Shown here in pieces: positions 10,134-18,489 of a stretch of 64,000 nucleotides of DNA (its first letter is position 1; every line of letters begins with the position of its first letter). This DNA comes from Glycomyces harbinensis (GTDB taxonomy: Bacteria; Actinomycetota; Actinomycetes; Mycobacteriales; Micromonosporaceae): the NCBI RefSeq assembly GCF_900101745.1, contig NZ_FNAD01000001.1:372001-436000 (forward strand), in the 5' to 3' direction. Made by a program: the position numbers and the translations under genes. A model generated the notes under the pieces. It saw only the letters and a list, made by a program, of their open reading frames with translations, did not search any database and was not told the DNA's origin.

Positions 10134-10490
10134 ATGGCACGACGTACCATCGCCGCGCTCGCTCTCGCGCTCGGCACCGCCTTCGCCCTCACCGCCTGCG
10201 GTGAGGAGGAGATCCCCGTCGACGCGCCCTCGATCCCCGATTTCCAGGAGTCCCTGGAGGAGTTGGCCCCGGACCTGCCGACCGACCTGGGGGCCGAGCT
10301 TCAGGAGATCGCGCCCGACGTCGCCCCCGGTGAGGTCCTGGACCACTCCAGGGAGCTGTGCCAGTCGGCCGCCGACGGCGCCGACGAGGAGCAGCTCGCC
10401 CGCGACGCCGCCTCGCTCTTCGGCGTCGAGGAGGCCGAGGGCCCCACGATCGTCGAGACCGTCAAGCCGTACTGCGACGTCATCGGCTAA
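10134..10490 (+). CDS. small lipoprotein, DUF732-like
   Basis: A 118-aa lipoprotein. Residues 1-20 are a signal peptide (MARRTIAALALALGTAFA) ending in the lipobox LTAC with Cys at residue 22. After an acidic linker the mature part holds two Cys: LCQSAADG and the C-terminal PYCDVIG, probably a disulfide. This helical Cys...Cys arrangement resembles DUF732 proteins of actinobacteria, which have no defined role. The RBS is GAAGGAG (10119-10125), spaced 8 nt. The gene is monocistronic, with a large hairpin immediately after it. Function unknown; it is an envelope protein. Confidence 0.75.
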   Translation: MARRTIAALALALGTAFALTACGEEEIPVDAPSIPDFQESLEELAPDLPTDLGAELQEIAPDVAPGEVLDHSRELCQSAADGADEEQLARDAASLFGVEEAEGPTIVETVKPYCDVIG

Positions 10491-10502
10491 CTCCACGACC
10501 TG

Positions 10503-10546
10503 CGAAGGCGGGCCGGGTGACCAGGTGGTCGCCCGGCCCGCCTTCG
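10503..10546. terminator. long hairpin terminator after the lipoprotein gene
   Basis: A 15-bp perfect stem (CGAAGGCGGGCCGGG with CCCGGCCCGCCTTCG) continues through a G.T wobble into GACCA/TGGTC, giving about 21 paired positions. It separates the lipoprotein gene from the copper promoter 40 bp downstream. Confidence 0.8.
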
Positions 10547-10585
10547 TGTGACCCCGAACTCGTCCGGTTTTTCCGGCCCCCACGC

Positions 10586-10646
10586 TTGACACTGATACCC
10601 CCCAGGGGTATAAATTTCACAAGAGGAGATACCCTCAGGGGGTATC
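10586..10646 (+). promoter_or_regulatory. copper operon promoter with two CsoR-type operators
   Basis: TTGACA (10586-10591), a 17-bp spacer and TATAAA (10609-10614) make a near-consensus sigma-70 promoter. The spacer is filled by the palindrome ATACCCCCCAGGGGTAT (10595-10611), matching the known CsoR operator pattern. A second palindrome, GATACCCTCAGGGGGTATC (10628-10646), lies just after the expected start site. Cu(I)-free CsoR would occlude RNA polymerase at the first and block clearance at the second; copper would release it. No csoR gene is in this window. Confidence 0.85.
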
Positions 10647-10670
10647 ATGAAGATGAAGGAGCCGTCATGA
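10647..10670 (+). other. seven-codon micro-ORF overlapping copZ start
   Basis: An ATG at 10647, immediately after the second operator, opens a 7-codon frame (MKMKEPS) whose TGA overlaps the copZ ATG as ATGA. A GGGGG run in the operator lies 5 nt upstream. It may couple translation to copZ or may be chance; no homology can be claimed. Confidence 0.3.
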
Positions 10671-10888
10671 GCAGCGTCGAAATCACCACCGAGTACGCGG
10701 TCACCGGCATGAGCTGCGGCCACTGCGAGACCAGCGTCCGCGAAGAGGTCGGCAAGATCGCGCCCGTCAAGCGCATCGACGTCAGCGCCGCCACCGGCCG
10801 CCTCACCGTCACCGCCGAAACCCCCGTCGACGACGCCGCCGTACTGGCCGCCGTCGACGAGGCCGGCTACCAGGCGGTGAGGATCTGA
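10667..10888 (+). CDS. copZ: copper chaperone CopZ (heavy-metal-associated domain)
   Basis: A 73-aa single HMA domain with a ferredoxin-like beta-alpha-beta fold. The metal site is [11 protein letters not shown] with Cys17 and Cys20 (MxCxxC), the His between them being common in actinobacterial CopZ. It binds Cu(I) and passes it to the P-type ATPase encoded two genes downstream. ATG 10667 is preceded by AAGGAG with 5-nt spacing, and the stop overlaps the next start (TGATG). The CsoR-type promoter directly upstream supports copper-inducible expression of the whole operon. Confidence 0.95.
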   Translation: MSSVEITTEYAVTGMSCGHCETSVREEVGKIAPVKRIDVSAATGRLTVTAETPVDDAAVLAAVDEAGYQAVRI

Positions 10889-11910
10889 TGAACACACCGG
10901 CTCGCCTCGGCCTCTACGCCGCCGGACTCGCCGCGCTCTTCGCGGGCGCCTACCTCGTCTCCGGCGCCGTCGTCCCCGCCTCCGCGGTCGACGACTGGAA
11001 GGACGAGGCCGCACCCGAACACGAGGACATGGGCATGGAGACCGACACGGAAGACCACGGCGGCCACGAAGCCGACCCGGTCCGCGGCCTCGCCATCGAG
11101 CAGGACGGCTACCTCCTCAGCGAGGTCGCCGCCCCCACGACCGTGGGCGCCGAAGGCACGCTCGCCTTCGACATCACCGCTCCCGACGGCACGGCCCTCA
11201 CCCGCTACACCGAGTCCCACGAGAAGGAACTCCACCTCATCGTCGTCCGCGCCGACGGGGCCGAGTTCCGGCACGTCCACCCCGAATTCGACGGCGAGAC
11301 CTGGTCCCTGCCCTGGTCCTGGGACCAGCCGGGCACCTACCGCGTCTTCGCCGACTTCGTCCCTGGGGACGCGGACGAGGAACTCGACGTGACGCTCTCG
11401 CGCACCGTCGAAGTCACCGGCGACTACGCGCCCCGACCGGAGAACCCCGTCACCCGCACCGCGAGCGTCGACGGCTTCGAAGCGACCCTCACCGGCGACC
11501 TCGCCGCGGGCGCCACCACCGAACTCACCGTCGAGATCACCCGCGACGGCGAACCGGTCACCGCCCTCGAGCCCTACCTCGGCGCCTGGGGCCACCTCGT
11601 GGCGCTGCGCGAAGGCGACCTCGGCTACCTGCACGTCCACCCCGAAGGCGACGACCCCGAGCCCGGAACCACCTCCGGCCCCGCGATCACCTTCGCCACC
11701 GCGGCGCCGACCGAGGGCCGGTACCTGCTCTACCTCGACTTCCAAGTCGACGGCCAGGTCCACACCGCGCCCTTCGTCCTCGACACCGAAGGCGCAGGCC
11801 CCACCGAACCCGGCGACGCGACCGACAGTCCCGCCTCCGACAGCGAGGCGACCGAGTCCGAGTCCCCGCACGGGCACGACGGCACCGAGCCCTCGCACGA
11901 CGACAATTGA
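10888..11910 (+). CDS. membrane-anchored His-rich copper-operon protein
   Basis: A 340-aa protein found between copZ and copA in many actinobacteria. Residues 8-32 are a signal peptide or membrane anchor, so the rest is outside the cell. A His/Met/acid-rich stretch follows ([18 protein letters not shown], about residues 44-62), then two beta-sandwich-like halves each containing a HVHPE motif ([11 protein letters not shown] and LHVHPEGDD), and a Ser/Asp/His tail. The paired HVHP motifs look like extracellular copper ligands. I infer a role in binding or trapping copper outside the membrane; the biochemistry is not established. It overlaps copZ by one base and ends 29 bp before the ATPase start. 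Confidence 0.75.
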   Translation: MNTPARLGLYAAGLAALFAGAYLVSGAVVPASAVDDWKDEAAPEHEDMGMETDTEDHGGHEADPVRGLAIEQDGYLLSEVAAPTTVGAEGTLAFDITAPDGTALTRYTESHEKELHLIVVRADGAEFRHVHPEFDGETWSLPWSWDQPGTYRVFADFVPGDADEELDVTLSRTVEVTGDYAPRPENPVTRTASVDGFEATLTGDLAAGATTELTVEITRDGEPVTALEPYLGAWGHLVALREGDLGYLHVHPEGDDPEPGTTSGPAITFATAAPTEGRYLLYLDFQVDGQVHTAPFVLDTEGAGPTEPGDATDSPASDSEATESESPHGHDGTEPSHDDN

Positions 11911-11939
11911 GCGACACCGACCGAAGGAAGGGAAGTCCC

Positions 11940-14189
11940 ATGGCATCGGCCCCCGCCGCCGACCGCATCGAACTCGAGATCGGCGGCATGACCTGCGCCT
12001 CCTGCGCCATGCGGATCGAGAAGAAGCTCAACAAGCTCGACGGCGTCACCGCCAGCGTCAACTACGCCACCGAGAAGGCCCGGATCGAGGCCCCCGAAGG
12101 CACCGACCCGGCCGAGCTCATCGCCGTCGTGGAGAAGACCGGCTACACCGCCGCCCTCCCGGCGCCGCCCGAACCCGAAGCGGCCGAAGCGGACCGGCCC
12201 GACCCCGAACTCACCTCGCTGCGCCAGCGCCTCATCGGCGCCGTCGTCCTGTCGGTGCCGGTCATCGCCATGTCGATGGTCCCGGCCTTCCAGTTCGACT
12301 ACTGGCAGTGGGCCTCGCTCGCGCTGGCGTGGCCGGTGATCGTCTGGTCGGCCTGGCCGTTCCACAAGGCCGCCTGGACCAACCTGCGCCACGGCGCGGC
12401 CACGATGGACACGCTCGTGTCGGTCGGCGTGCTCGCGGCGTTCGCGTGGTCGCTGTACGCGCTGTTCTTCGGGACCGCCGGCGAGGTGGGCATGACCCAC
12501 CCGTTCGAGTTCACCGTCGAACCCTCCGAGGGCGCGGGGAACCTCTACCTCGAGGTCGCCGCGGGCGTGACCATGTTCGTACTGGCCGGCCGCTACTTCG
12601 AGAAGCGGTCCAAGCGCCAGGCCGGCGCGGCGCTGCGGGCGCTGCTGGAGATGGGCGCCAAGGACGTCGCCGTCATCCGCGGCGGCGCCGAGACCCGCGT
12701 CCCGGTCGCCGACCTCAGGGTCGGGGACGAGTTCGTGGTGCGCCCGGGGGAGAAGATCGCCGCCGACGGCGTGATCGTCTCGGGCACTTCCGCGGTCGAC
12801 GCCTCGATGCTCACCGGCGAGTCGGTGCCCGTGGAGGTCGCCGAGGGTGACGCCGTCACCGGGGCCACCGTGAACGCCGGCGGGCGGCTGGTCGTGCGCG
12901 CCACCGCCGTAGGGGGCGACACGCAGCTCGCCCAGATGGCGAGGCTCGTCGAGCAGGCCCAGTCGGGGAAGGCCGAGGTCCAGCGCCTGGCCGACAAGGT
13001 CTCGGGGATCTTCGTGCCCGTGGTCATCGCGATCGCGGTCGGCACGCTCGGGTTCTGGCTCGGCGCCGGGTTCGGTGCGACGGCGGCGTTCACCGCGGCC
13101 GTGGCGGTCCTCATCATCGCCTGCCCGTGCGCCCTCGGGCTCGCGACGCCGACGGCGCTGCTGGTCGGCACCGGCCGGGGTGCGCAGATGGGGATCCTCA
13201 TCAAGGGCCCTGAGGTCCTGGAGTCGACCCGGCGGGTCGACACGATCGTGCTCGACAAGACCGGCACCGTCACCACCGGCAAGATGACCCTCACCGGGGT
13301 CGTCGCCGCCGAGGGCGTCGCGGAGGACGAGCTGCTGCGACTGGCCGGTGCGTTGGAGCACGCCTCCGAGCACCCGGTCGCGCAGGCGATCGCCAAGGGC
13401 GCGGCCGAGGCCGGGGTCCTGCCGGAGGTCGAGGACTTCCAGAACGTCGAAGGCAAGGGCGTGCAGGGGATCGTCGAGGGCCACTACGTGGTCGTGGGCC
13501 GCGAGAGCCTGCTCGGCGACTGGAAGCTGGAGCTCGGTTCCGAACTGGCCGAGGCGAAGTCGGCCGCCGAACGCGAGGGGAAGACCGCCGTGGCGGTCGC
13601 CTGGGACGGCGAGGCCCGCGGTGTCCTGGTGGTGGCCGACGCGGTCAAGCCGACCAGTGCCGAGGCCGTCGCGCAGTTCAAGGCCCTGGGGCTGACGCCG
13701 GTGCTGCTGACCGGGGACAACCGGGTCGTGGCCGAGCGGATCGCGGCCGAGGTCGGGATCGACGAGGTGATCGCCGAGGTCATGCCCGAGGACAAGGTCG
13801 CGGCCGTGGCCCGGCTGCAAGCCGAGGGGAAGGTGGTCGCGATGGTCGGCGACGGGGTCAACGACGCCGCCGCGCTCGCGACCGCGGACCTGGGGTTGGC
13901 GATGGGCACGGGTACGGACGTGGCGATCGAGGCCGCGGACCTGACGCTGGTGCGCGGGGACCTGCGCGCCGCGGCCGACGCGATCCGGCTTTCGCGCCGG
14001 ACGCTGGGCACGATCAAGGGGAACCTGTTCTGGGCGTTCGCCTACAACGTGGCGGCGATCCCGCTGGCGGCCCTGGGGCTGCTGAACCCGATGCTCGCCG
14101 GTGCGGCGATGGCGTTCTCGAGCGTGTTCGTGGTCGGGAACTCGCTGCGCCTGCGCTCCTTCAAGAGCCGCGTCAAGGACGCGGCCTGA
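11940..14189 (+). CDS. copA: copper-exporting P1B-type ATPase CopA
   Basis: A 749-aa heavy-metal ATPase that pumps Cu(I) out of the cytosol. An N-terminal HMA domain has GMTCASC (Cys19/Cys22). Eight membrane helices are expected, with the ion-binding CPC of [13 protein letters not shown] near residue 395, the phosphorylated Asp in DKTGTVT near 438, the nucleotide-domain SEHP His-Pro near 475, and the hinge [10 protein letters not shown] near 637. ATG 11940 is favoured by the long purine RBS GAAGGAAGGGAAG; an in-frame TTG at 11907 is an alternative lacking an RBS. CPC plus the neighbouring CopZ and CsoR sites point to copper rather than zinc or cadmium. Confidence 0.95.
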   Translation: MASAPAADRIELEIGGMTCASCAMRIEKKLNKLDGVTASVNYATEKARIEAPEGTDPAELIAVVEKTGYTAALPAPPEPEAAEADRPDPELTSLRQRLIGAVVLSVPVIAMSMVPAFQFDYWQWASLALAWPVIVWSAWPFHKAAWTNLRHGAATMDTLVSVGVLAAFAWSLYALFFGTAGEVGMTHPFEFTVEPSEGAGNLYLEVAAGVTMFVLAGRYFEKRSKRQAGAALRALLEMGAKDVAVIRGGAETRVPVADLRVGDEFVVRPGEKIAADGVIVSGTSAVDASMLTGESVPVEVAEGDAVTGATVNAGGRLVVRATAVGGDTQLAQMARLVEQAQSGKAEVQRLADKVSGIFVPVVIAIAVGTLGFWLGAGFGATAAFTAAVAVLIIACPCALGLATPTALLVGTGRGAQMGILIKGPEVLESTRRVDTIVLDKTGTVTTGKMTLTGVVAAEGVAEDELLRLAGALEHASEHPVAQAIAKGAAEAGVLPEVEDFQNVEGKGVQGIVEGHYVVVGRESLLGDWKLELGSELAEAKSAAEREGKTAVAVAWDGEARGVLVVADAVKPTSAEAVAQFKALGLTPVLLTGDNRVVAERIAAEVGIDEVIAEVMPEDKVAAVARLQAEGKVVAMVGDGVNDAAALATADLGLAMGTGTDVAIEAADLTLVRGDLRAAADAIRLSRRTLGTIKGNLFWAFAYNVAAIPLAALGLLNPMLAGAAMAFSSVFVVGNSLRLRSFKSRVKDAA

Positions 14190-14201
14190 GACCGGGGCCC
14201 T

Positions 14202-14249
14202 GAACGGCATCGGCCCGCCTCGCGAAAGCGAAGCGGGCCGATGCCGTTC
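14202..14249. terminator. bidirectional terminator with GAAA tetraloop
   Basis: A 17-bp perfect stem, GAACGGCATCGGCCCGC with GCGGGCCGATGCCGTTC, extends past one C.A mismatch through T-A and CGC/GCG to a GAAA tetraloop. It lies between the converging copA and kinase genes. Confidence 0.85.
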
Positions 14250-14257
14250 GGTTCGTC

Positions 14258-15196
14258 TCAGGCGTTCTGCTCTCGCAGGAGTCGGTCGGTCTCGGCGCGC
14301 TCGGGCGCCGTCGCCGGGCCGCGCCTGGTGACGGCGAGCGCGGCGGCGGCGTTGGCGCGCCGCACGGCCGCGTCCAGGTCTTCGCCCCTGGTCAGGGCCG
14401 CGGTGAACACGCCCACGTGGGCGTCGCCCGCGCCGGTGGTGTCCACGGCCGCGACGTCGAAGCCGGGCACGAGTCGCACGCCGTGGTCGTCGGCGATCCA
14501 CGCGCCGTGTCCGCCGTCGCGGACGATCACGATCCCGCCGGGTCGCAGGCGCCCCCGCAGCGCCTGCGCCCGTTCGCCCAGGTACGCCTTCTCGGCGTCC
14601 GGTGTCATCAGCCGCGCCTCTCTCGCGTTGGCGCTGAGGACGTCCGTGCGCGCCAGCGCGGCGTCCAGCACCGGTGCGGGCAGTCCGGCCACCAGTGGCG
14701 AGGGGTCGAGGACGACGGTGGTCGCCTCGGGCAGGCCCGGCAGCCACCGGGCGAGTGCGGCCCCGTTGACCGGGTGGGCGAGGCCGTAGCCGGAGACGAT
14801 GACGAGGTCGTCGGGGTCGACCTGGACGCGAACGAGGTCTTCGTAGGCGAGGCGTCCTTCGGCGCCGACGTGGGTGATGAAGGTCCGTTCGGTGCTCGCG
14901 TCGACCAGGGCGACGCTGTAGCCGCTGTCGAGGTCGGGCAGGCCCGGTTGGGCGGTGTCGAAGCCGCCGGCGGCGAGTGCGTCGCGCACGATCGTGCCGA
15001 AGAACCCGGTGCCGTACTGGCCGGCGTAGGTGACGGTCGCGCCGTCGCGGACCGCGGCGGTCATGACGTTGTAGCCGCCGCCGGCGGTGATCTCGGAGGC
15101 GGTGGCGATGGTGTCGCCGCCGGGTTCGGGGATCGCTTCGACGGCGAGGCCGATGTCGACGATCACGTTGCCGGTGTAGACGATGCGGCCGCTCAT
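14258..15196 (-). CDS. PfkB-family carbohydrate/nucleoside kinase
   Basis: A 312-aa ribokinase-fold kinase. The N-terminal GNVIVDI and AGGGYNVMTAAVRDGA motifs (PfkB signature 1) and the C-terminal DTTGAGDAHVGVFTAAL motif (signature 2, catalytic Asp and oxyanion hole) are intact. It phosphorylates a sugar or nucleoside hydroxyl with ATP; the substrate is not readable from sequence. ATG 15196 overlaps the permease stop by ATGA. It is the last gene of a GntR-controlled set that parallels E. coli yegV, a PfkB kinase beside yegT (nucleoside transporter) and yegU (ADP-ribosylglycohydrolase). I infer a role in salvaging an imported ribosyl compound. Confidence 0.85.
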   Translation of the reverse strand: MSGRIVYTGNVIVDIGLAVEAIPEPGGDTIATASEITAGGGYNVMTAAVRDGATVTYAGQYGTGFFGTIVRDALAAGGFDTAQPGLPDLDSGYSVALVDASTERTFITHVGAEGRLAYEDLVRVQVDPDDLVIVSGYGLAHPVNGAALARWLPGLPEATTVVLDPSPLVAGLPAPVLDAALARTDVLSANAREARLMTPDAEKAYLGERAQALRGRLRPGGIVIVRDGGHGAWIADDHGVRLVPGFDVAAVDTTGAGDAHVGVFTAALTRGEDLDAAVRRANAAAALAVTRRGPATAPERAETDRLLREQNA

Positions 15197-16599
15197 GCGT
15201 CGGTCTCCTTCTGGGCCGGCCTGGCGCCGCCCAGGGCGAAGTACAGCACGGCGGCGGCGATGAAGGTGGCGATCCACGCCGTGCCGTCCTGGCCCATGCC
15301 GCGCATGGTGTAGCCGAGGGCGATGGCGATGATCCAGCTGCCGACGGCGCGCCATTCGATGCCGCCGCGGTACCAGTAGGCGCTGGTGCGGCGCACGTCC
15401 ATGAGGGCCGCGGGGTCGTAGGTGCGGCGCTTCAGCATGTCGACGAGGAACACGCCGAGCCAGGCGGTGATGGGGATGGCGAGCAGTGAGATGAAGGTGA
15501 TGAACGGGCCGTAGAAGTCGCCGGCGATGAGCATGAAGTAGATGGCGCCCGCGAAGGTGACGACGACGTCGAGGGTGACGGCGTAGACGCGTTTGACGCG
15601 GATGCCGAGCGTGAGCGTGGTCAGGCCCGCGGAGTAGACCGACAGGTGGTTGGACAGGAGCAGTCCGCCGAACGCGGCGATGAGGTAGGGGACGGCCATG
15701 CCGGCGGGGAGCATCTGGCGGATGGCCGCGACCGGGTCGGGGGCGTGGGCGAGGTCGGGGCTGCCGGCGGTCAGGAGCGAGCCGAGCGCGATGAGCAGCA
15801 GCAGCGGGATGCCCGCGCCGGCGGCGCTGGAGGCGATGAGGTGCGCGGCCTTGGCGGTGGTCTTCTGGTAGCGGGCCATGTCGGCGCCGGCGTTGGCCCA
15901 GCCGATGCCGGTGCCGGCGGCGATGGTGCCGATGCCGAGCAGGACGGCGCTCCAGGAGCCGGCGGGGGTCGCGGTGACGGCGTCCCAGTCGACGGTGGCG
16001 ACGAGGAAGGCGCCGACGACGACGTTGAGGGCGCCGAAGATCCAGGTGGCCCAGCGTTGGATGACCAGGATGGCGGCGTGGCCGAGTCCGGAGACGAGCA
16101 GGGTGCACACGACGAACACGGCGATGGCCACGAGGGTGAGGACCGGTGAGTCCTTGGCGGCGATCGGGTCGCCGGCGATGAGGGAGAACAGCGACAGGAG
16201 CACGAACGCGGCCGTGGTGGTGTTGACGGTCTCCCAGCCCAGGCGGGACAGGAGCGAGACCAGGGTGGGACCGGCGTTGCCGCGGACGCCGAAGATCGCG
16301 CGCGAGAGCGTCATGCTGGGGGCGCCGCCGCGCCGGCCGGCGACCGAGACGATGCCGACGAGGGCGAAGGATCCGAACGCGCCGATGAGCGCGACGATGA
16401 CGGCCTGCCAGATGTTGAGGCCCAGGGCGACCAGGGTCGCGCCGAGGGGCAGGCCGAGGACGGAGATGTTGGCGGCGAACCAGACCCAGAACAGCTGGAA
16501 GGGGTTGCCGTTGCGTTCGTCGTCGGGCACCGGTTCGATGCCGCGCTGTTCGATCGCGGTGAGCGTGCCGCCGGGGACGGTGTCGGTGGTGGTGGTCAT
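15193..16599 (-). CDS. NCS1-family cytosine/purine/nucleoside permease
   Basis: A 468-aa inner-membrane transporter of the nucleobase:cation symporter-1 family. After a cytosolic N-terminus (IEQRGIEPVPDDERNGNPFQLFWVWFAANISVLGL, the family signature) about 12 hydrophobic helices follow. The conserved ANAGADMARY segment corresponds to the substrate-binding helix. It would bring in a nucleobase, nucleoside or hydantoin-like compound with Na+ or H+. It overlaps the kinase gene (ATGA) and lies 40 bp after the glycohydrolase, so the genes form one operon. In E. coli yeg the transporter belongs to a different family, suggesting non-orthologous replacement. Confidence 0.88.
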   Translation of the reverse strand: MTTTTDTVPGGTLTAIEQRGIEPVPDDERNGNPFQLFWVWFAANISVLGLPLGATLVALGLNIWQAVIVALIGAFGSFALVGIVSVAGRRGGAPSMTLSRAIFGVRGNAGPTLVSLLSRLGWETVNTTTAAFVLLSLFSLIAGDPIAAKDSPVLTLVAIAVFVVCTLLVSGLGHAAILVIQRWATWIFGALNVVVGAFLVATVDWDAVTATPAGSWSAVLLGIGTIAAGTGIGWANAGADMARYQKTTAKAAHLIASSAAGAGIPLLLLIALGSLLTAGSPDLAHAPDPVAAIRQMLPAGMAVPYLIAAFGGLLLSNHLSVYSAGLTTLTLGIRVKRVYAVTLDVVVTFAGAIYFMLIAGDFYGPFITFISLLAIPITAWLGVFLVDMLKRRTYDPAALMDVRRTSAYWYRGGIEWRAVGSWIIAIALGYTMRGMGQDGTAWIATFIAAAVLYFALGGARPAQKETDA

Positions 16600-16639
16600 G
16601 GTCGGGCTCCAGTCTTCGTTGAGTGGATGGGCGGGGAGG

Positions 16640-17656
16640 TCAGGCGCGGTGCCTGGCGCGGATGGCGAGGAGGCCGGTGCACAGGTCGGCGAGTGCGAGG
16701 CCGTTGCGTTGCTGGACTTCGGTGATCGCGCGGGCGGGCCAGGCGGCGGTGCCGTGGACGGCGCCGAGCACGGCTCCGGCCATGGCCGCGACGGTGTCGG
16801 TGTCGCCGCCGAGTCCGGCGGCGGTGCGCAGGGTCTGCCAGGGGTCGGTGCTGACGGCGGCGAGGGCGAGGGCGGCGACGACCGATTCCTGTGCCGCGAC
16901 GGAGGTGCCGATGAGGTCGGTGGCGATCCGGGCGTGGTCGGCGGGGTCGCTGCCTTGCAGGAGTGCGGCGGCCCAGCGGACGCGGGGGCCGATGCGTCCG
17001 CCCGCGACCCAGTGGGCGCGGCGTTCGGCGAGGTCGGCGTAGTCGGCGGCGGTCGCGATCGCGTCGGCGATCCCGGCCCCGTCGATGCCGGCGCTGACGG
17101 CGGCGCCGACGGCGGCTGCGGCGGCGAGGCCGATGCTGGAGTTGTGCGTGATGCGGGCCGAGTCCTGGACGGCGTCCAGGAACGGGACCCGCGGGTTGAC
17201 CGGGACGGCGATGGCGACGGGTGCGATGCGCATGGCGGCGCCGTTGGTGCTGCCGCCGCGGCCGGTGACGCCGGGGTCTTCGCCGTCCTGGAGGCGCTGG
17301 AGGGCGGCCTTGGTGGAGGGGCCGAGCAGGTCGAGGGAGTCCTTGGCGATCATGTCGCGCTCCCAGGCCAGGAGGCGGCGGGCGAACTCGTCCGCGGGCA
17401 GGGCGCCGTCGTGCTCGATGAGCAGTTCGGCCAGGAGCACGGCCTGTTCGGTGTCGTCGGTGACGCTTCCGGCGGGCATTCCGGCGGCGATCTTCTGGCG
17501 GGGTCCGGCGGGTACGAACCCGCCGATGGGGCCGTAGTCCTCGGCGATCTCCTGCCGGGACATGGACTGGGTCGGCATGCCGAGGGCGTCGCCGAGCGCG
17601 AGCCCGGCGAACGCGCCCAGCGCCTTGTCGGCCGATGTCCGGTCTTCGATGGTCAT
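16640..17656 (-). CDS. ADP-ribosylglycohydrolase family protein
   Basis: A 338-aa all-helical DraG/ARH-fold protein. Metal-ligand motifs are present: GLALGDALGMPTQ at the N-terminus, SVTDDTEQ near residue 65 (Thr-Asp-Asp pair) and GLGGDTDTVAAMAGA near 285 (GGDTDT, the second dinuclear Mg2+ motif). The family hydrolyses N- or O-ribosidic bonds of ADP-ribosyl conjugates or small ribosides. ATG 17656 overlaps the regulator stop by ATGA. With an adjacent nucleoside-type permease and PfkB kinase, a small ribosylated substrate is more likely than ADP-ribosyl-protein. The arrangement matches yegU in E. coli. Confidence 0.88.
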   Translation of the reverse strand: MTIEDRTSADKALGAFAGLALGDALGMPTQSMSRQEIAEDYGPIGGFVPAGPRQKIAAGMPAGSVTDDTEQAVLLAELLIEHDGALPADEFARRLLAWERDMIAKDSLDLLGPSTKAALQRLQDGEDPGVTGRGGSTNGAAMRIAPVAIAVPVNPRVPFLDAVQDSARITHNSSIGLAAAAAVGAAVSAGIDGAGIADAIATAADYADLAERRAHWVAGGRIGPRVRWAAALLQGSDPADHARIATDLIGTSVAAQESVVAALALAAVSTDPWQTLRTAAGLGGDTDTVAAMAGAVLGAVHGTAAWPARAITEVQQRNGLALADLCTGLLAIRARHRA

Positions 17657-18387
17657 GAGCGCTCCCCGAAGCTGATGTGGACGCGGAAGTGGACGGGGTC
17701 GAGCCAGGAGACGACCTTCTCGACGAAGGCGCCTTCGGCGTCGCGTACGAGGCGGGTGCTGTGCAGGAAGGGGGTGGCGACGGGGCGCTGGAGGTGGGCG
17801 GCGTCCTCGAGGTCGAGTCCGGCGACGCTGACCCACTGCTCGCCCGAGGCGGGGTTGAGGCCCGCCTCCCGCAGGGTCGCGGTGAGCGAGCCGTCGACCA
17901 GGCCCTGTTCGGGGACGGCGGCCAGGGCGCCGAGGGCGGGGGTGCGGCTGCGTTCGAGGGAGACGGGCGTGCCGTCGGGCAGGGCGCGGACCCGGTCGAG
18001 GGCGAGGAAGCGGGAGGTCGCGGCGTCGGCGCTCACGGCGAGGTCGGGGTCGTCGACCAGTTCGGCGCGCAGGATCGTGGTCTGGAGTGCGGCGCCGCCG
18101 CGGGCGAGGGCCCGGCCCCAGCCGATGCGCTGGTCGAGGGCCTGGCCGCCGAAGCTGACGAAGGAGCCGACGCCGGTGCGGGTGTTGATGAGGGATTCCT
18201 CGGCGAGTCGGGCGAGGACCTTGCGGATGGTGCCGCGGCTGACGTCGTAGCGCTGGGCGAGGTCCTGCTCGCCGGGCAGGAGCTCGCCGTCGCGGTAGCG
18301 GCCGGCGAGGATGGCCGCGCGCAGGGATTGGGCGACGATCGTGCTCTTCTTGGGCGGCCGCGCCGCCGCCTCATCATGAGAAGCCAT
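17653..18387 (-). CDS. GntR/HutC-family regulator with UTRA domain
   Basis: A 244-aa transcription factor, first gene of its operon. Residues about 13-78 form the GntR winged helix (LRAAILAGRYRDGELLPGEQDLAQRYDVSRGTIRKVLARL), and the remainder is a UTRA ligand domain of HutC type. It probably represses the operon until a metabolite of the imported compound binds. ATG 18387 lies 6 nt after a TACAGT -10 box with no RBS, so the transcript is likely leaderless. Palindromes overlapping the promoter indicate autoregulation. Equivalent to yegW in the E. coli cluster by position. Confidence 0.9.
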   Translation of the reverse strand: MASHDEAAARPPKKSTIVAQSLRAAILAGRYRDGELLPGEQDLAQRYDVSRGTIRKVLARLAEESLINTRTGVGSFVSFGGQALDQRIGWGRALARGGAALQTTILRAELVDDPDLAVSADAATSRFLALDRVRALPDGTPVSLERSRTPALGALAAVPEQGLVDGSLTATLREAGLNPASGEQWVSVAGLDLEDAAHLQRPVATPFLHSTRLVRDAEGAFVEKVVSWLDPVHFRVHISFGERS

Positions 18388-18393
18388 ATATGT

Positions 18394-18422
18394 ACTGTAC
18401 CTGTACAGTCCCTGTACAGCAA
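18394..18422 (-). promoter_or_regulatory. promoter and GntR operator of the glycohydrolase operon
   Basis: On the minus strand TTGCTG (18422-18417), a 17-bp spacer and TACAGT (18399-18394) form the promoter, ending 6 nt before ATG. The perfect 16-bp palindrome ACTGTACCTGTACAGT (18394-18409) covers the -10, and CTGTACAG (18412-18419) overlaps the -35. Both are likely sites for the UTRA regulator encoded immediately downstream. Confidence 0.75.
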
Positions 18423-18442
18423 ATTTTCGGCCGGTAACGCCA

Positions 18443-18476
18443 GTGCGCCCGGTGCCGAACGGGGCACCGGGCGCAC
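18443..18476 (-). terminator. hairpin terminator of the apionate-type operon
   Basis: A perfect 14-bp stem, GTGCGCCCGGTGCC with GGCACCGGGCGCAC, with a 6-nt loop. It follows the last gene of the reverse-strand operon (stop at 18490) and is trailed by an A/T-rich stretch on that strand. Confidence 0.75.
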
Positions 18477-18489
18477 ACTTCTCATCCGA

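Noticed and set aside
10301-10592. Reverse frames over the lipoprotein gene
   Set aside because: Antisense shadows; the forward gene has a signal peptide, lipobox, RBS and terminator.
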